64,000 nucleotides of DNA from Hirundichthys speculiger (Eukaryota > Chordata > Actinopteri > Beloniformes > Exocoetidae), in NCBI GenBank assembly GCA_018398805.1, contig JAGFBZ010000016.1, positions 248,001 through 312,000 of the forward strand, read 5' to 3'. Shown one piece after another: positions 1 to 11,282 of this stretch. Under the pieces are notes generated by a model. The model had not been told where the DNA came from, did no database searches, and saw nothing but the letters and a program-made list of their open reading frames with translations. How positions within the stretch are numbered: position 1 is the first letter of the stretch; each line of letters begins with the position of its first letter. The position numbers and the translations under genes were made by a program.

Positions 1-394
1 GACTAAAATGTTGCTTGAGCTTTGGTTATGATCTTATATGAACGGGAAGATGAGAGAGTAAAATTCAGAAATGATTTATCTGAACAAAGTGGTGGAAATT
101 TTAAATACTATGAGCTCATTAAAGCCCGAAAGTGTGTGTCCTGTAAGGAGTTAACTGCACTCATAGCAATATTATACTTTTTTTATGTAGCCTTTGTCAA
201 TTAATCATTAATAAGTGTAGCAAACAGTTTTGAATGACAGGGTCCTCGTGAACAGATGTTTCTGAGTCTAGGAAATTCAGGCATTTCTGAAGCTATTATT
301 TTCTTTTGTGCGATTCAAAAACATGCTTTACGCATTTAATGAAGTTCAGTCTTGCATATTAATTTGTACACCAATTTTTACACTTTTACGGCAA

Positions 395-491
395 ATGAAT
401 ATCGGCTCCAAATATCGGTTATCGGCCTCCTCTAACTCCTAATAATCGGTATCAGTATCGGTCCTGAAAAACCCATATCGGTGTATCTCTA
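395..491. mobile_element. hAT-type transposon terminus (remnant)
   Basis: The stretch is rich in TATCGG/ATCGGT motifs and ends in gtgtatctcta, whose reverse complement TAGAGATACAC resembles a common vertebrate hAT terminal repeat. No partner terminus was found to the left, so this is probably the surviving end of a non-autonomous element. Family assignment rests only on this short terminal motif. Confidence 0.35.
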
Positions 492-499
492 GTCCAGGA

Positions 500-1020
500 A
501 TACTTCCAGAAACTACCGTCAGTACACACAATCCACCGTTCCATCTGCAGATGACAACTAAAGATCTATCATCAAACAGGAAGCCATATTTGAACATGGT
601 CCAGAAGAACCGCCCTGTCCTGTGGACCAAGACTCATTAAAAACAGACTGTTTCAAAGTGGGAAAGTCTTCTCTGGTCGGACCAGTCCAGATCTGATTCT
701 GTTGGTGATCAGAGACGCCATGTCCTCCTAAAGAGGAGGGAAACCTTCAAAGACAACCAGAAACTCTTCAGCAGCTGGAAACCTGAATCAGGCAAGAAAG
801 GGACCAAATTCAAAGACCAAAACTCCAGAAACCCAGAACATTGATGCCCAGACATCTTCAAACTGTTCTGAAAAGAAGAGGAGATGGTCCACCATGGTGA
901 AATGCCTGTCCAATATTTACAGACCTGCCGCAGGAATCACATTGAAATGAGCTCAATTGTGATACAACTGTAAAACTCTCAGTAAACATTTGTTATGTAA
1001 ACGGTTTGTTGTGAATAAAT
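500..1020 (+). mobile_element. Degenerate Tc1/mariner-like transposase 3' portion
   Basis: The sequence keeps the look of a fish Tc1/mariner transposase 3' end: a 'ccgccctgtcctgtggacc' segment where the catalytic-domain region would be, a 'gcca tgtcctcct' block, and a 3' 'gatggtccaccatggt' block followed by 'acctgcc gcagg'. No open frame survives. This is an inference from remembered family sequence. A translated search against Tc1/mariner transposases would settle it. Confidence 0.42.
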
Positions 1021-1680
1021 TATTGCTCATTGTTTGAAAGTCTTTCTGGGTCATCTGAAATATCTAAGACAGCTAATATTTGGCTATGTGCATTTAATGA
1101 AACCTGATTGTGTTCTTCTATGATGGAGTCCAATACCGACTTTAAAGGTTGACAGCTGAGAGCCATTTTTTATAATCGTTGTTCAGTAGAACAGAGTTTT
1201 CTGTTATGGCAGCAATTTTTGACCCGTTGGCTTGCCATAGCTCTGTCCCCACCAGCAGCCCCTCCCTGGGAACAGAAACCCAAACAAAGACCGCATTGCT
1301 GCAGAGGTCTGGTTACACAGAGCGATATAGAAATGTACGTGATTCATTTAAAAGTGTAAACTAGCAAACAGGGGTCCCCAAACCCCCGGTCTCGGGGTTG
1401 GGGACCTCCGGTCCTCCTTGGTACGAGCAGCAGAGAAAAAAAAATAAATACTTCCATTATTACGGTGATTTTATATGAGTCTAAATGAGTTTTTTGATTC
1501 TCTCCGTTACTCCGTCTATGACTACCTTGACACATGACAAGACTCCCAGACCGTGTCAATCAAAAAAGAGTACTTTGGGAGCCGATTATAAAATAAGGGC
1601 TCTAAACTGTCAACAAGGTTAAAGTCGATATGGAGTCCATCATAAAAGAAACACATCAGGTTTCATGAATAAAGGCACAT
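1021..1680. other. No gene; short hAT-like fragment near 1368-1440
   Basis: Only short open frames occur. At 1368-1440 a 'ggggtccccaaacccc' segment resembles the terminal sequence of the hAT family also seen near 11640. The rest holds nothing recognisable. Confidence 0.3.
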
Positions 1681-2490
1681 AAAACCAATAAGATAGGCCG
1701 GGTCTTAGAATTTTAGATGACCCTGAGATAGTGGACGACGGGCTTCATGCTGTTTGTGGATTTCTACAAAGCATTTGATCCCGTTGAAAGCCATTTATCT
1801 AAAAGCCCTTAAGAAATCGGTTTTGGAGGGTTTTTTCCTCAGCTATAAAAAGTCTACACAACAAAAGTAAAGGTGAGTAGACCAGAGGTGCGTGTGTTCC
1901 CAGATTCAACATTTCTAGAGGCATTAGACAAGGGTTTGTCCAGCTTCAGCAGAATCTTCTACTGGTGGAGCAGCTGCTGTCATCATAAATCCAGGTGAGA
2001 TAAACGCTATCATATTTAGGAACGAGAGCTTGCTATCACTCAACTGGAGGATGACACGACTCTTTTCTTAGAGATAAAACCCGGTTTTACTGCAATAAGT
2101 TCTATAAAGAGTTTTCAAGGCCTCGGCTTTAGTCTGAATATCAGTCAGTGTGAAATTATGTCCATTAAGACTGTTTGAGATCATCCATCAGTAATAATGA
2201 CCAATAAACTCTTTAAATTAATGACCCGTCCAGTGATCATACTGTTCAAAGATCCAGAAAAAATTGAAGTGAAAGGACTTTTGTTCTGTGAGCGTTCAAA
2301 CAGTCCTCATCTGTTTTGGCTGTCCTGTGTCCAGAACCTTTGGATCCATATGTCATTTATGCGGAACATGGAAAAGAATTCAGTTGTTTTGGAGGAAGTG
2401 CTTTTTGGCTCGCTGACTAACAAAATAAGACAAAGCCTAATGAAACATTATATTCATCTCATCATTCTTTTGGTCAAATTCATCCACAAA
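1681..2490 (+). pseudogene. Degenerate L1-type LINE reverse transcriptase fragment
   Basis: Translation in interrupted plus-strand frames gives RT-like pieces: FVDFYKAFDP near 1755, then QLEDDTTLFL near 2040, which corresponds to the catalytic [Y/L]ADD block of L1-like reverse transcriptases with Ala replaced by Glu. Several stops and frame changes interrupt it, so it is dead. The order of the motifs matches a fish L1/Tx1-type ORF2. The 100-residue open frame at 2197-2499 lies in the decayed tail and is not a gene. Confidence 0.5.
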
Positions 2491-2499
2491 TTTAGGTAA

Positions 2500-2880
2500 C
2501 CCATAGAAAACTAGTTTACGCTTGTCACAGTGAGGGTCAGCAGTACATCGACTAGTTCAGTTCTCTCTTCATCAAAAGCCAATAAGAACTGTGAATATTT
2601 TAATCATTTTGGTATTTTTTTTAATATTCTGTTGCCCTGTACTGATTTTCTTGATGTCATGAATATTCGTTTGTTAAACTCATTCATCTTGTTAATTTTC
2701 CACATTAGAATACTTGTTTATTGAAGTAACCAGTTCTGTAAACGTACATGTGAAATAAAGTTATATTAAAAACCGGGTTCGGTCACATTTCAAACGGTGA
2801 TCCTATTTTTGGTAGACCAAGTTAAGTTTTTCCGGGTTTTCGCGGGAAAGAAGCAGGAGAGAGTGGTTTAGTTGAAGAAG
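2500..2880. other. No recognisable feature
   Basis: AT-rich non-coding sequence. Only a 64-residue open frame without family resemblance is present. Confidence 0.5.
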
Positions 2881-3348
2881 GAGTGGAGCGGAAGTTCTGC
2901 GCTGCAATGTGTTTGCTTGAAGTTGAAGTAAAGACGTCGTTTGTTCCGGTAACTAAAGCCTCCGTGGTTATTTAGTAACTTCATGAATGTAGGCCAATAA
3001 CGCTCGGTTCACGAGTTAAAAACCAACGTGTTCAGAAAGAGTCTTTGAAAGATGTTACCGATGTTCTGATGTTACGAGACGCTTAATAAAGTTGCACGTG
3101 GATACACAGCGGATTTCGTTTATTATCAGATATTAAAGACGGTCGTTCAGGAGGAGGTGGCGGACGGAGTACACGAACCTTTAGACCAGCAGAGGAAAGA
3201 GCCGATTTGTCCTGTTGGTGGACTTCAAGGTGTTCTGCTCGGGTCTGGTTATGCTCCGGTCCTGGTTCTGTCGGGTCCTGGTTCTGCTGGTCTGGTCCTG
3301 TCCCGGTTCTCCGGGTCCTCCAGGTCCAGGTTCTGCTAAGGTCCTGGT
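2881..3348 (-). repeat. Dispersed repeat, inverted copy of 11283-12055
   Basis: Reading the minus strand of 11283-12055 reproduces this segment: the blocks ggagtggagcggaag, gcctccgtggtt, cattcatgaatgtaggcc-like and gatacacagcggattt appear in the same order. They are followed by tagaccagcagaggaaag and a GGTCCTGGTTCTG minisatellite that runs into the assembly gap. This copy lacks the roughly 150-bp hAT-like terminus present in the other copy and has a different short segment there (about 3137-3170). It is a copy of an unnamed mobile element. Confidence 0.7.
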
Positions 3349-4344
3349 NNNNNNNNNNNNNNNNNNNNNNNNNNNNNNNNNNNNNNNNNNNNNNNNNNNN
3401 NNNNNNNNNNNNNNNNNNNNNNNNNNNNNNNNNNNNNNNNNNNNNNNNNNNNNNNNNNNNNNNNNNNNNNNNNNNNNNNNNNNNNNNNNNNNNNNNNNNN
3501 NNNNNNNNNNNNNNNNNNNNNNNNNNNNNNNNNNNNNNNNNNNNNNNNNNNNNNNNNNNNNNNNNNNNNNNNNNNNNNNNNNNNNNNNNNNNNNNNNNNN
3601 NNNNNNNNNNNNNNNNNNNNNNNNNNNNNNNNNNNNNNNNNNNNNNNNNNNNNNNNNNNNNNNNNNNNNNNNNNNNNNNNNNNNNNNNNNNNNNNNNNNN
3701 NNNNNNNNNNNNNNNNNNNNNNNNNNNNNNNNNNNNNNNNNNNNNNNNNNNNNNNNNNNNNNNNNNNNNNNNNNNNNNNNNNNNNNNNNNNNNNNNNNNN
3801 NNNNNNNNNNNNNNNNNNNNNNNNNNNNNNNNNNNNNNNNNNNNNNNNNNNNNNNNNNNNNNNNNNNNNNNNNNNNNNNNNNNNNNNNNNNNNNNNNNNN
3901 NNNNNNNNNNNNNNNNNNNNNNNNNNNNNNNNNNNNNNNNNNNNNNNNNNNNNNNNNNNNNNNNNNNNNNNNNNNNNNNNNNNNNNNNNNNNNNNNNNNN
4001 NNNNNNNNNNNNNNNNNNNNNNNNNNNNNNNNNNNNNNNNNNNNNNNNNNNNNNNNNNNNNNNNNNNNNNNNNNNNNNNNNNNNNNNNNNNNNNNNNNNN
4101 NNNNNNNNNNNNNNNNNNNNNNNNNNNNNNNNNNNNNNNNNNNNNNNNNNNNNNNNNNNNNNNNNNNNNNNNNNNNNNNNNNNNNNNNNNNNNNNNNNNN
4201 NNNNNNNNNNNNNNNNNNNNNNNNNNNNNNNNNNNNNNNNNNNNNNNNNNNNNNNNNNNNNNNNNNNNNNNNNNNNNNNNNNNNNNNNNNNNNNNNNNNN
4301 NNNNNNNNNNNNNNNNNNNNNNNNNNNNNNNNNNNNNNNNNNNN
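3349..4344. other. Assembly gap (run of N)
   Basis: 996 consecutive undetermined bases. The left edge lies inside a GGTCCTGGTTCTG-type tandem repeat, which probably caused the gap. Open frames crossing it are artefacts. Confidence 0.99.
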
Positions 4345-4800
4345 ACACAATTTCTCCCCACATAGTTGCTTCATTTGGAACAACTGTAATATGATCTATA
4401 AAAACAAAACACTATTTTTGGATAAATGGTTTAACCACAGAATTGTTTGGTTAGTCAATTGTTAAAAATAGATGGTTTTCTCTATAATTACTCTGATTTC
4501 TCCAGAGATATAAGGTGCCAGTACCACCTGGAGAATTTTCACTGGTATTGATGCTATTCTTTCTGGTTTGGCATATTCTCAGGTGCTCCTACAGCTCTTC
4601 TCCTAGATCATTCAAACCTCCTGATGTGGTGCAGTCTTCTTTGGTAATGTTTCCTTTTCATCTGGCAACCATCTGAACTCCTAAATAAGGCCATGTTACA
4701 AAATATCTTAACTACGTCCCACCTGCCACTTTTTATTCGCTCAACTTTGTGAGTGATATGAGCGGAAAAGTTGGGGTTACCACAACATTTTTTCTAACTA
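4345..4800 (+). pseudogene. Degenerate L1-type ORF2 C-terminal fragment
   Basis: The plus strand encodes a short block (LFLDKWFNHRIVWLVNC, 4408-4461) resembling the region after the RT domain of fish L1-type ORF2. It is followed by several stop-interrupted pieces such as WRIFTGIDAILSGLAY. It could be a further part of the kind of element seen at 1681-2490, but the gap prevents linking them. Confidence 0.38.
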
Positions 4801-5250
4801 CAAAATCAAAGAAATCTCATTTAAACTGATACCCAAACTCTACCCTGTAAAACAATATCTACCAAAATTTAAGAAGATATAGATATGTTGGAACTGTGTA
4901 GATTATATACTGCAGTTGCTTTTTGAGCCTGTAGATGGCGCAGTACGTTTCGGCTACCGGATGTCGTTCATTTGCCCGCTCTGAGTCTGTAGCGAGCTTC
5001 ATGTTTGTTTGTAGCCCTTTGTAGTGGCCATATGAGTAAGTGAATTGTTATATACTGTTCTTAGCTTTCTACTCTTCTGTAGTATATCGGTGTGTTAAAT
5101 AAACAAGCGAGACGCGATCGCAGACTTTTACCATAGATCTGTGTACGTTAGATCTGCTAGTAGGCTACATATCAACCTGTATAATTTACCTAATGGTAAT
5201 TGATCTTTTCTGTATTCCTTCAGTTTCACAATTTCTGGCATTAAAGTCGA
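4801..5250. other. No gene; unidentified repeat-like sequence
   Basis: The 4900-5160 portion has the look of a dispersed repeat (a 'gcgcagtacgtttcggctac' core and an aataaac polyadenylation-like signal near 5098), but no family could be assigned. Confidence 0.3.
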
Positions 5251-5251
5251 T

Positions 5252-5690
5252 CCAGCCATTAGGCCTGGGCCAAAAAAATCTATTTTTCTATTAATCACGA
5301 TTTTTTTTCTGGGGACTTTTAAAAAATCGATTCTCGTACAAGAATCGATTTTTATTTATTTAATGGTGGGGTAAAGAGTTCAGGGGGGGCTCCATGGAAA
5401 TACTCCGCTCACTGGGCTCCGCCAATCTCTTTTGTCATCTACACTTCCGGAAACAGAAGCACGTGTGTCACCATAGTAACCGGAATGCAGCAAATGCACG
5501 TGACAAAATGGCGGAGTGCAGCGAGCTGAGTTCTTCGGGGCTTAAAGTATTCCGGCACCGTGCCAGATCTCCGGCGTTTGACTCTGATTCAGGATTTTTT
5601 TTAAAAACCACACACACACACACACAGAAACACGTTATCTCTGAGTAGTCTTGAACGCAGGCGAGGCGAGCTGGCGTTTTTTTCTTCTCC
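5252..5690 (+). mobile_element. hAT-like element 5' end (partial)
   Basis: The stretch starts with taggcctgggcc followed by an A/T-rich inverted motif (aaaatcgattctcgtac ... aagaatcgattttt), a layout typical of hAT termini in fish. Downstream sequence has a CpG-rich leader and ends in a short CA-repeat. No matching right terminus was found. Confidence 0.35.
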
Positions 5691-6330
5691 CGTAATCAGA
5701 AGAATGGAGGCAAAATTCAAGTGGCGCTGGGCTTGGACAGAGGAAATTGGGGGGGGGGGGGGGCAGAGAGCCATTTGGGTGCTGGTGCCAGAAGCTCAGG
5801 GAGACTGTTATCTGTTTTTGTGTGTTGTGCTCCAAGAAGCTAGTCTATGCAACTAGCGGCTAAAAAGCTCTTCACTCTCACGAAGGAGACGCCGGGTATA
5901 AAGCAGCGGTCCGCGGGGTCCGACACACAAGAAGCCGTTTCCCAGAGCAACAGCCACAGCGGATGTAGCGGCCCTGGTGACCGATTGTATTTGTGACTTG
6001 AAAATACGCGTGTGCTCGTTCACTGTGGAACACGACTTATTAACGATCACTCAACCGCTCGTAGATCCGTGTAAAAAGTAGCGGTTGATGAAAACGCTTT
6101 ACAAACCTGTCCGTTTCCACTCAGCAGGCCAGTTATATGAACACAGCTCCAGAGTTCTAGAAACGTCTGTCTGATCAGCTCCAAGGATGGACGTTTTCTC
6201 TGAATGTTGTTGAAGCAACCACCCAAAACATTGAAAAAAATACTGAATGTAACGGTTCGTTTTTTTTTAATGATGATGCATCCAGAGTAAAAACATCTAA
6301 TAATCTGATAACTGCCTCTGCAACTACATA
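5691..6330. other. No gene; poly-G tract at about 5749
   Basis: GC-moderate sequence that may be the interior of the hAT-like element to its left. It contains a run of about 14 G near 5749-5762. No coding region was recognised. Confidence 0.3.
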
Positions 6331-6687
6331 CAGTGATGGAAAAAATTATTAGACCACCATTTTTTCTTCACTTTCTTGTTCATTTTAATACCTGGTTCCA
6401 CTAAACGTCATCATGTGACTAAAACAGACAGAAAAGAAAACATGAATGCATAAAAGCAGTGTTTTGGCAGTACAACGCCATAGCTATGATGTAAAACTAA
6501 GTGATTAGGTTATAATCAAGAAAACCATGAAAAATGGTAAGATATCAGCTCTTAATAAAACTCTTATGAGCAATCTTTGTAGTTATCGTTATGTTTGTCA
6601 AACAAATGTACCTTTAGTATGTACCAGGCATTAAAATGAAAAGAAACTGAGAAAACAAGAGTGGTCTAATAATTTTTTCCATGACTG
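6331..6687. mobile_element. Tc1/mariner-type MITE with ~28-bp terminal inverted repeats
   Basis: The left end cagtgatggaaaaaattatt and the right end aataattttttccatgactg are inverted repeats, extended inward by agaccac/gtggtct, with one mismatch. Each end is flanked by TA, the target duplication expected for Tc1/mariner. The interior is AT-rich and non-coding, so this is a non-autonomous deletion derivative. Confidence 0.78.
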
Positions 6688-6689
6688 TA

Positions 6690-8105
6690 TGTTAAAGAGG
6701 AGACGAGTCCAGACCCAATGGAATGTATTTCCTATAACTTAATTTGCCATTGTTTTGAACAAAAATAATGGAAAAGTTGCAATTTATATGGGTTTTTTTT
6801 TTTTGTACAAATTGCCCTTTACTGAATTAAATAGTTGCTAAATGAATCAGATTAATTGGATTGACTCAGCTTCAATTATAACTTAATAACCTTTGCTTCC
6901 TAAAATTCACATTTAAATTGTAGGTCATCTTGTATATTTCCAATCACAATGCCAAAAAGTTACCAACTCCCAGCTGGATCAGACAAGGTGTAGAAAAGGC
7001 CCAAATTTACAAGTATTAAGAGTGTTAAGTCCTGTTGCCATATGGGCTCCTATGTCTGATGTGCTGTTAGATATCTGTTCATTCAGTGTGGTAATATTAT
7101 TGGGGCGAGCCAACCTACGTGACGGGGTTCTATTTTGAGCGGAATGACGTCACACAGTAAAGAAAGGTGCGCTTCGGTCAAGCCGTAAACTAAAGTTGTG
7201 CAGTGCAATAACTTCGGTACAAGTGATCTGTGCGTGAATAAAAGAATGAGTATTTATCTGCTACAATACTAGTATTGTACTTTGTTATGGTGAGGTAACT
7301 GTAGATAAGTCCCCTTGGTTAATGTGGAGGAGAGGTCGGAGTTTAATTGCCTGCCATGCATGCCATTCATCCACGCTAGCTAACGCTCCTGACTCACCTG
7401 ACTTATGAAGAGTTCAAACTATGTTTACATCTGTTACCTGTTCATATTGCTGTTAAGGGTGTTTTATGATTACGCTGGGGTACGGAGTAGTTGATGTGGG
7501 GTGCCGTTTCTGTGCCGATAGTGAAGCTAAGGCTAACTCGCCACCGGAAGTGTGAAGCTAAGGCTAATTCGCCACCGGTAGTGGCAGGCTGATTTCACAA
7601 TAAAAGCATCCTGCCGGGTTGTCAGCAGGAGGAGTTATACGCTACAGGAAGTGTTATGTCCACATTAGCGGTAGCTTAATAAGTGTTAATAAGCCTTAGA
7701 AATCTGTATATTGAGTGTTTGGGGTATGTTTCTGTTTCTTTCTTGTGTAAATGAGAAAGAGAAATGTGGGATTGTAATCATCCAATTACCTCCTTTGGTT
7801 TAATTATTGTTTTAGTTAATATTAGGTGGTTATAATATTTATTTTACTCCATATCGGGAATATTAATGTGAGGATATGTTATCCTTCATTAAGTGTATTT
7901 TGTTATTCTTCTTTGTAGAAAACCACAAAATCACAAGTGTAACATCCAGGTTTACTACAAAACTGCAAGTTATGTATGTTGCTGCAAAGAGGAAGTAAAT
8001 GGAGTAAACATCTCAGTCTTCTATTCTTCCATACTCTGGAAAACAGCCATAAGTGGTGTTCTGGCCGACACTCCTGTGTGAACCTAGTAACTAAGTGTGA
8101 AACTT
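6690..8105. other. No gene; small 31-bp tandem duplication at 7521-7581
   Basis: Nothing protein-like was recognised. A direct duplication of gtgaagctaaggctaa(c/t)tcg... lies at 7521-7581. The 7100-7300 segment has a TATA/polyadenylation-like layout (gtgaataaaagaatg) that might belong to an old LTR, which could not be confirmed. Confidence 0.35.
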
Positions 8106-8109
8106 CTTT

Positions 8110-8290
8110 AATTTTTATATTTTTATTATTATTATACAATAATTGATATAATAATAATATAATAATGATAATATTATACATGATAATATATAATAATTGA
8201 TAATTATATATGATATATAATAATTATAAAATATTTATTATTATTATTTATTATATGATATTTATATTTTAATTATTGAAATATAAAAAT
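8110..8290. repeat. AT-only microsatellite (TAATAA-type)
   Basis: About 180 bp composed almost wholly of A and T in ATAATAAT/TATTATTAT motifs. It is low complexity. Confidence 0.85.
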
Positions 8291-9747
8291 CGCAATAGAA
8301 TGAGTTTTTACAAAATTGCTTCCTTTTTCATAACAATGAGCTTTTACATAATAATGACATTTTGCCAGTGGGCGGGACCAGTGGTTGACCTGCACGCTCA
8401 TTGGCTGATCCTTCTCCATTCTTCGCTCTGACATCGACTAGTTTTGGCCGTGAGGTCCCGTTAGCAGCGGGCCGTGGCGTCATCGGTTCCTAGTCCGATT
8501 GTAGCTATGGCAGCCTGGACTGAGCTGCGGGAAACCTTGACCATATTCACTGTTCTGTTGCTTATGCCTGAATGAAAGAGCAGCCAATCACATAAATGGC
8601 TCCGCCCTCTCTACTGTGATTGACACACAAATCATTCTTATGAAAAACAAAGTTGTTATTATGTAAAAGATCATTCTTATGAAAAACAAAACCATTATCA
8701 TAATAATGGGACATATTTCATAATAATAAACATGCATTTAATAATAATAGGAAATATTTCATAATAATAGACTCATTTATTCATTGAATTATGACCCAAA
8801 CGGGGCTCCATAGGAAAGAGGCACAAAAATGAAAATATAAATCAGAATAAAAATAAATGTAGATTAAAACAACGTTCTTCTCCAATCAAAGTTTGGATAA
8901 TAACTGGTGTGACTGGTGCAGCATTGCATTAAATGAAACAAAGACATTTCAGCTGAACTTTAAAAGTGTCCAGAGTTGGGCTCATTTAATATCAACAGGA
9001 AGTTTCTTCCATCTGTGTGCAGCATCGTGGCTAAATGCTCCTGTTTGGTTCTAACTCCATGTTCTACCAGCTGACTGTCCCCTGAACATCTCACAGCTCT
9101 ACATGCTTTATATCCTACAAGTATTCTTCTTTTAAATTCAAAATAAGAGATTCTACTTTCAGTTTACTGTTCTTGTCCTTATCAGGGATATACTAAACAA
9201 AGTTAATGTTGCCTATATTAAATAATACTATAATATAAATTATACTAAAAGTCTAAATATATTCAGCCTATACTTATACTCCAACTTTTGATGGAGATAT
9301 ACTTCAGTATGATGAGCTGTAGAAATATTTGTGCCTTATCTTTGAGGATACTTGGCTTGTAGTTGTGCTGGTCTCTTTGATAGCAGCCTATTAAACACAT
9401 TTTCACACATGCTGCTTTCAGAATGAGGATATCTGGTCATGTCCTGTGTAGAGATGAATGATGGCTGAATACACCCACACCCAAAGATTCTCACCACATG
9501 AGGGCGCCAAGCTGACTGGAAAGACATTGAAAGAGATGCTGCATCACTGACAGGAGCAAGAAAAGTAAAAACCACCCAGCTCACTTTAAAAATGAAGGAA
9601 ACTGACAACCAAATGAAAATGAGGATGATCTCTATGATGTTCAACATCTTTAACAAAGTGATTTATGCAACTTGTATCAGGTGCTGAATGTAAAAACTTG
9701 ATTACAGTTGATTACATTGATTGATGATTGATTACTTGATTACAAAT
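8291..9747. other. No gene; short direct repeats near 8622-8690
   Basis: The block gatcattcttatgaaaaaca occurs twice about 40 bp apart, within further ataataatg-like motifs at 8340-8790. This suggests a decayed non-autonomous transposon. The 9336-9656 minus open frame has no recognisable similarity. Confidence 0.35.
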
Positions 9748-10418
9748 TGATATATTTTCAATATTTAGCTCATTTTCTTCACATTTAGCTCATTTTACAC
9801 ACATTTGAGACATAAATTATTTAAAAATTTGGTTATATGTGAATAAAATGAAATGTTAAATCTAAATGTTAAATGTTAAATCTAAATATTAAATCTAAAT
9901 CTAAATGTTAAATGTTAAATCTAAATGTTAAATCTAAATCTTAATGTTAAATCTAAATCTAAATCTTAAATCTAAATCTAAATGTTAAATCTAAATCTAT
10001 ATGTCAAATGTTAAATCTAAATATTAAATCTAAATGTTAAATGTTAAATCTAAATCTAAATGTCAAATGTTAAATCGAAATGCTAAATCTAAATCTAAAT
10101 AATAAATGTTAAATCTAAATGTTAAATCTAAATCTAAATGTCGAATGTTAAATCTAAATGTTAAATCTAAATCTAAATATTAAATCTAAATCTAAACGTT
10201 AAATCTAAATATTAAATCTAAATCCAAAAAATAAATCTAAATCTAAATGTTAAATGTTAAATCTAAATATTAAATCTAAATATAAATGTTAAATTTAAAT
10301 GCTAAATTTAACATTTCATTTTCATTCACATATAACCAAATTTTTAAATAACTTATGTCTCAAATGTCTAAAATGAGCTAAATGTGAAGAAAATGAGCTA
10401 AATATTGAAAATATATCA
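9748..10418. mobile_element. Fold-back element: ~115-bp inverted arms around a minisatellite
   Basis: The left arm begins tgatatattttcaatattta and the right arm ends with its reverse complement. The arms run about 115 bp with few differences, including the 'ttatatgtgaat' and 'aaatgaaatgttaaat' blocks at their inner edges. Between them, about 9868-10300 is a tandem array of TAAATCTAAATGT-type units. The whole 671-bp unit can fold into a hairpin. No clear target duplication was found, and no coding potential. Confidence 0.8.
9868..10300. repeat. TTAAATCTAAATG minisatellite (core of fold-back element)
   Basis: Tandem 6-, 7- and 13-bp combinations of aaatgtt, aaatct and aaatatt fill the loop between the two inverted arms. 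Confidence 0.85.
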
Positions 10419-11282
10419 GTTTGAAAACTGTAAACAAGTTTTTACATTCGGCACCCCATACGACTTGCATAAAGAATTAATGGATTTCAGTGATTCGTTC
10501 CAACCTTTAATGGATGAAAAAGAAAGATGTAGATCATCAATGGTTTGATAATAAAGAGTCAAATGTGAGAGACAACATTGAGAGGGTAACGGACTGAGTT
10601 GATCACATGAAAGAAGGTAAAGAAAAGGCTCCAAGCATGTGTACAGATACCTCACTGGAACCAGATGATGCAGATGTGAGCAATAGTGTTTCAGAAGGAA
10701 CCTTGAGAGATTGTAATGACACACACTCTCAGCTCAGTGTCATCCAGACCTAGTTTCCTCAGATCTCCCAGCACACACTGGGACAGCAAGCTGCATCCCA
10801 GTTTGCACCTATCTGAGTACACACACATATTTCAACCTAGAGTCACACTTCAAATCAGAAGTAAAGCCTTATTATACAATTACATGTTACAAGCAGCTAG
10901 AAACAATGTAAAAGAAGAAAATGTTTAATGTTGAGCTGGGGAAGGGTGGAGTTGGTGCTCAGGAGGTAGCCATGCTGCTAGGAAGGCTCTGGTTTTATTA
11001 CTATTTCTCTTTTTAAAGCACTTTCTGCTATGTTCACTTGTCTAAAAAGAGCTGTACAAATAAAGGCTTATTGACTGATTTATTGATTAATGACCATAAA
11101 TGCAGTTAGAAAACAAACAAGTGAGATAAAAGAAAACAAGGACAGAAATACAGAAACAAGAACATCAAGAATCTGCTTTTGTGGCTGAAAACGTCTGAGA
11201 CTGGAAACTGACACCTTAGTAACAGTAACCAAGGGGGGCGGAGCCTCGTGGCCGCTCCGAGTTACCGTGAGATGTTGAAGTA
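10419..11282. other. No recognisable feature
   Basis: Non-coding sequence of ordinary composition. The open frames at 10416-10724 (minus) and 10716-10928 (plus) have no family resemblance. Confidence 0.45.

Noticed and set aside
3083..4465. Several ~340-430-residue open frames across the N run
   Set aside because: They consist mainly of undetermined bases from the assembly gap.
9868..10300. TTAAATC/TAAATG repeats as interstitial telomere sequence
   Set aside because: The vertebrate telomere unit is TTAGGG. These units lack G runs and sit between inverted arms of a transposon-like unit.
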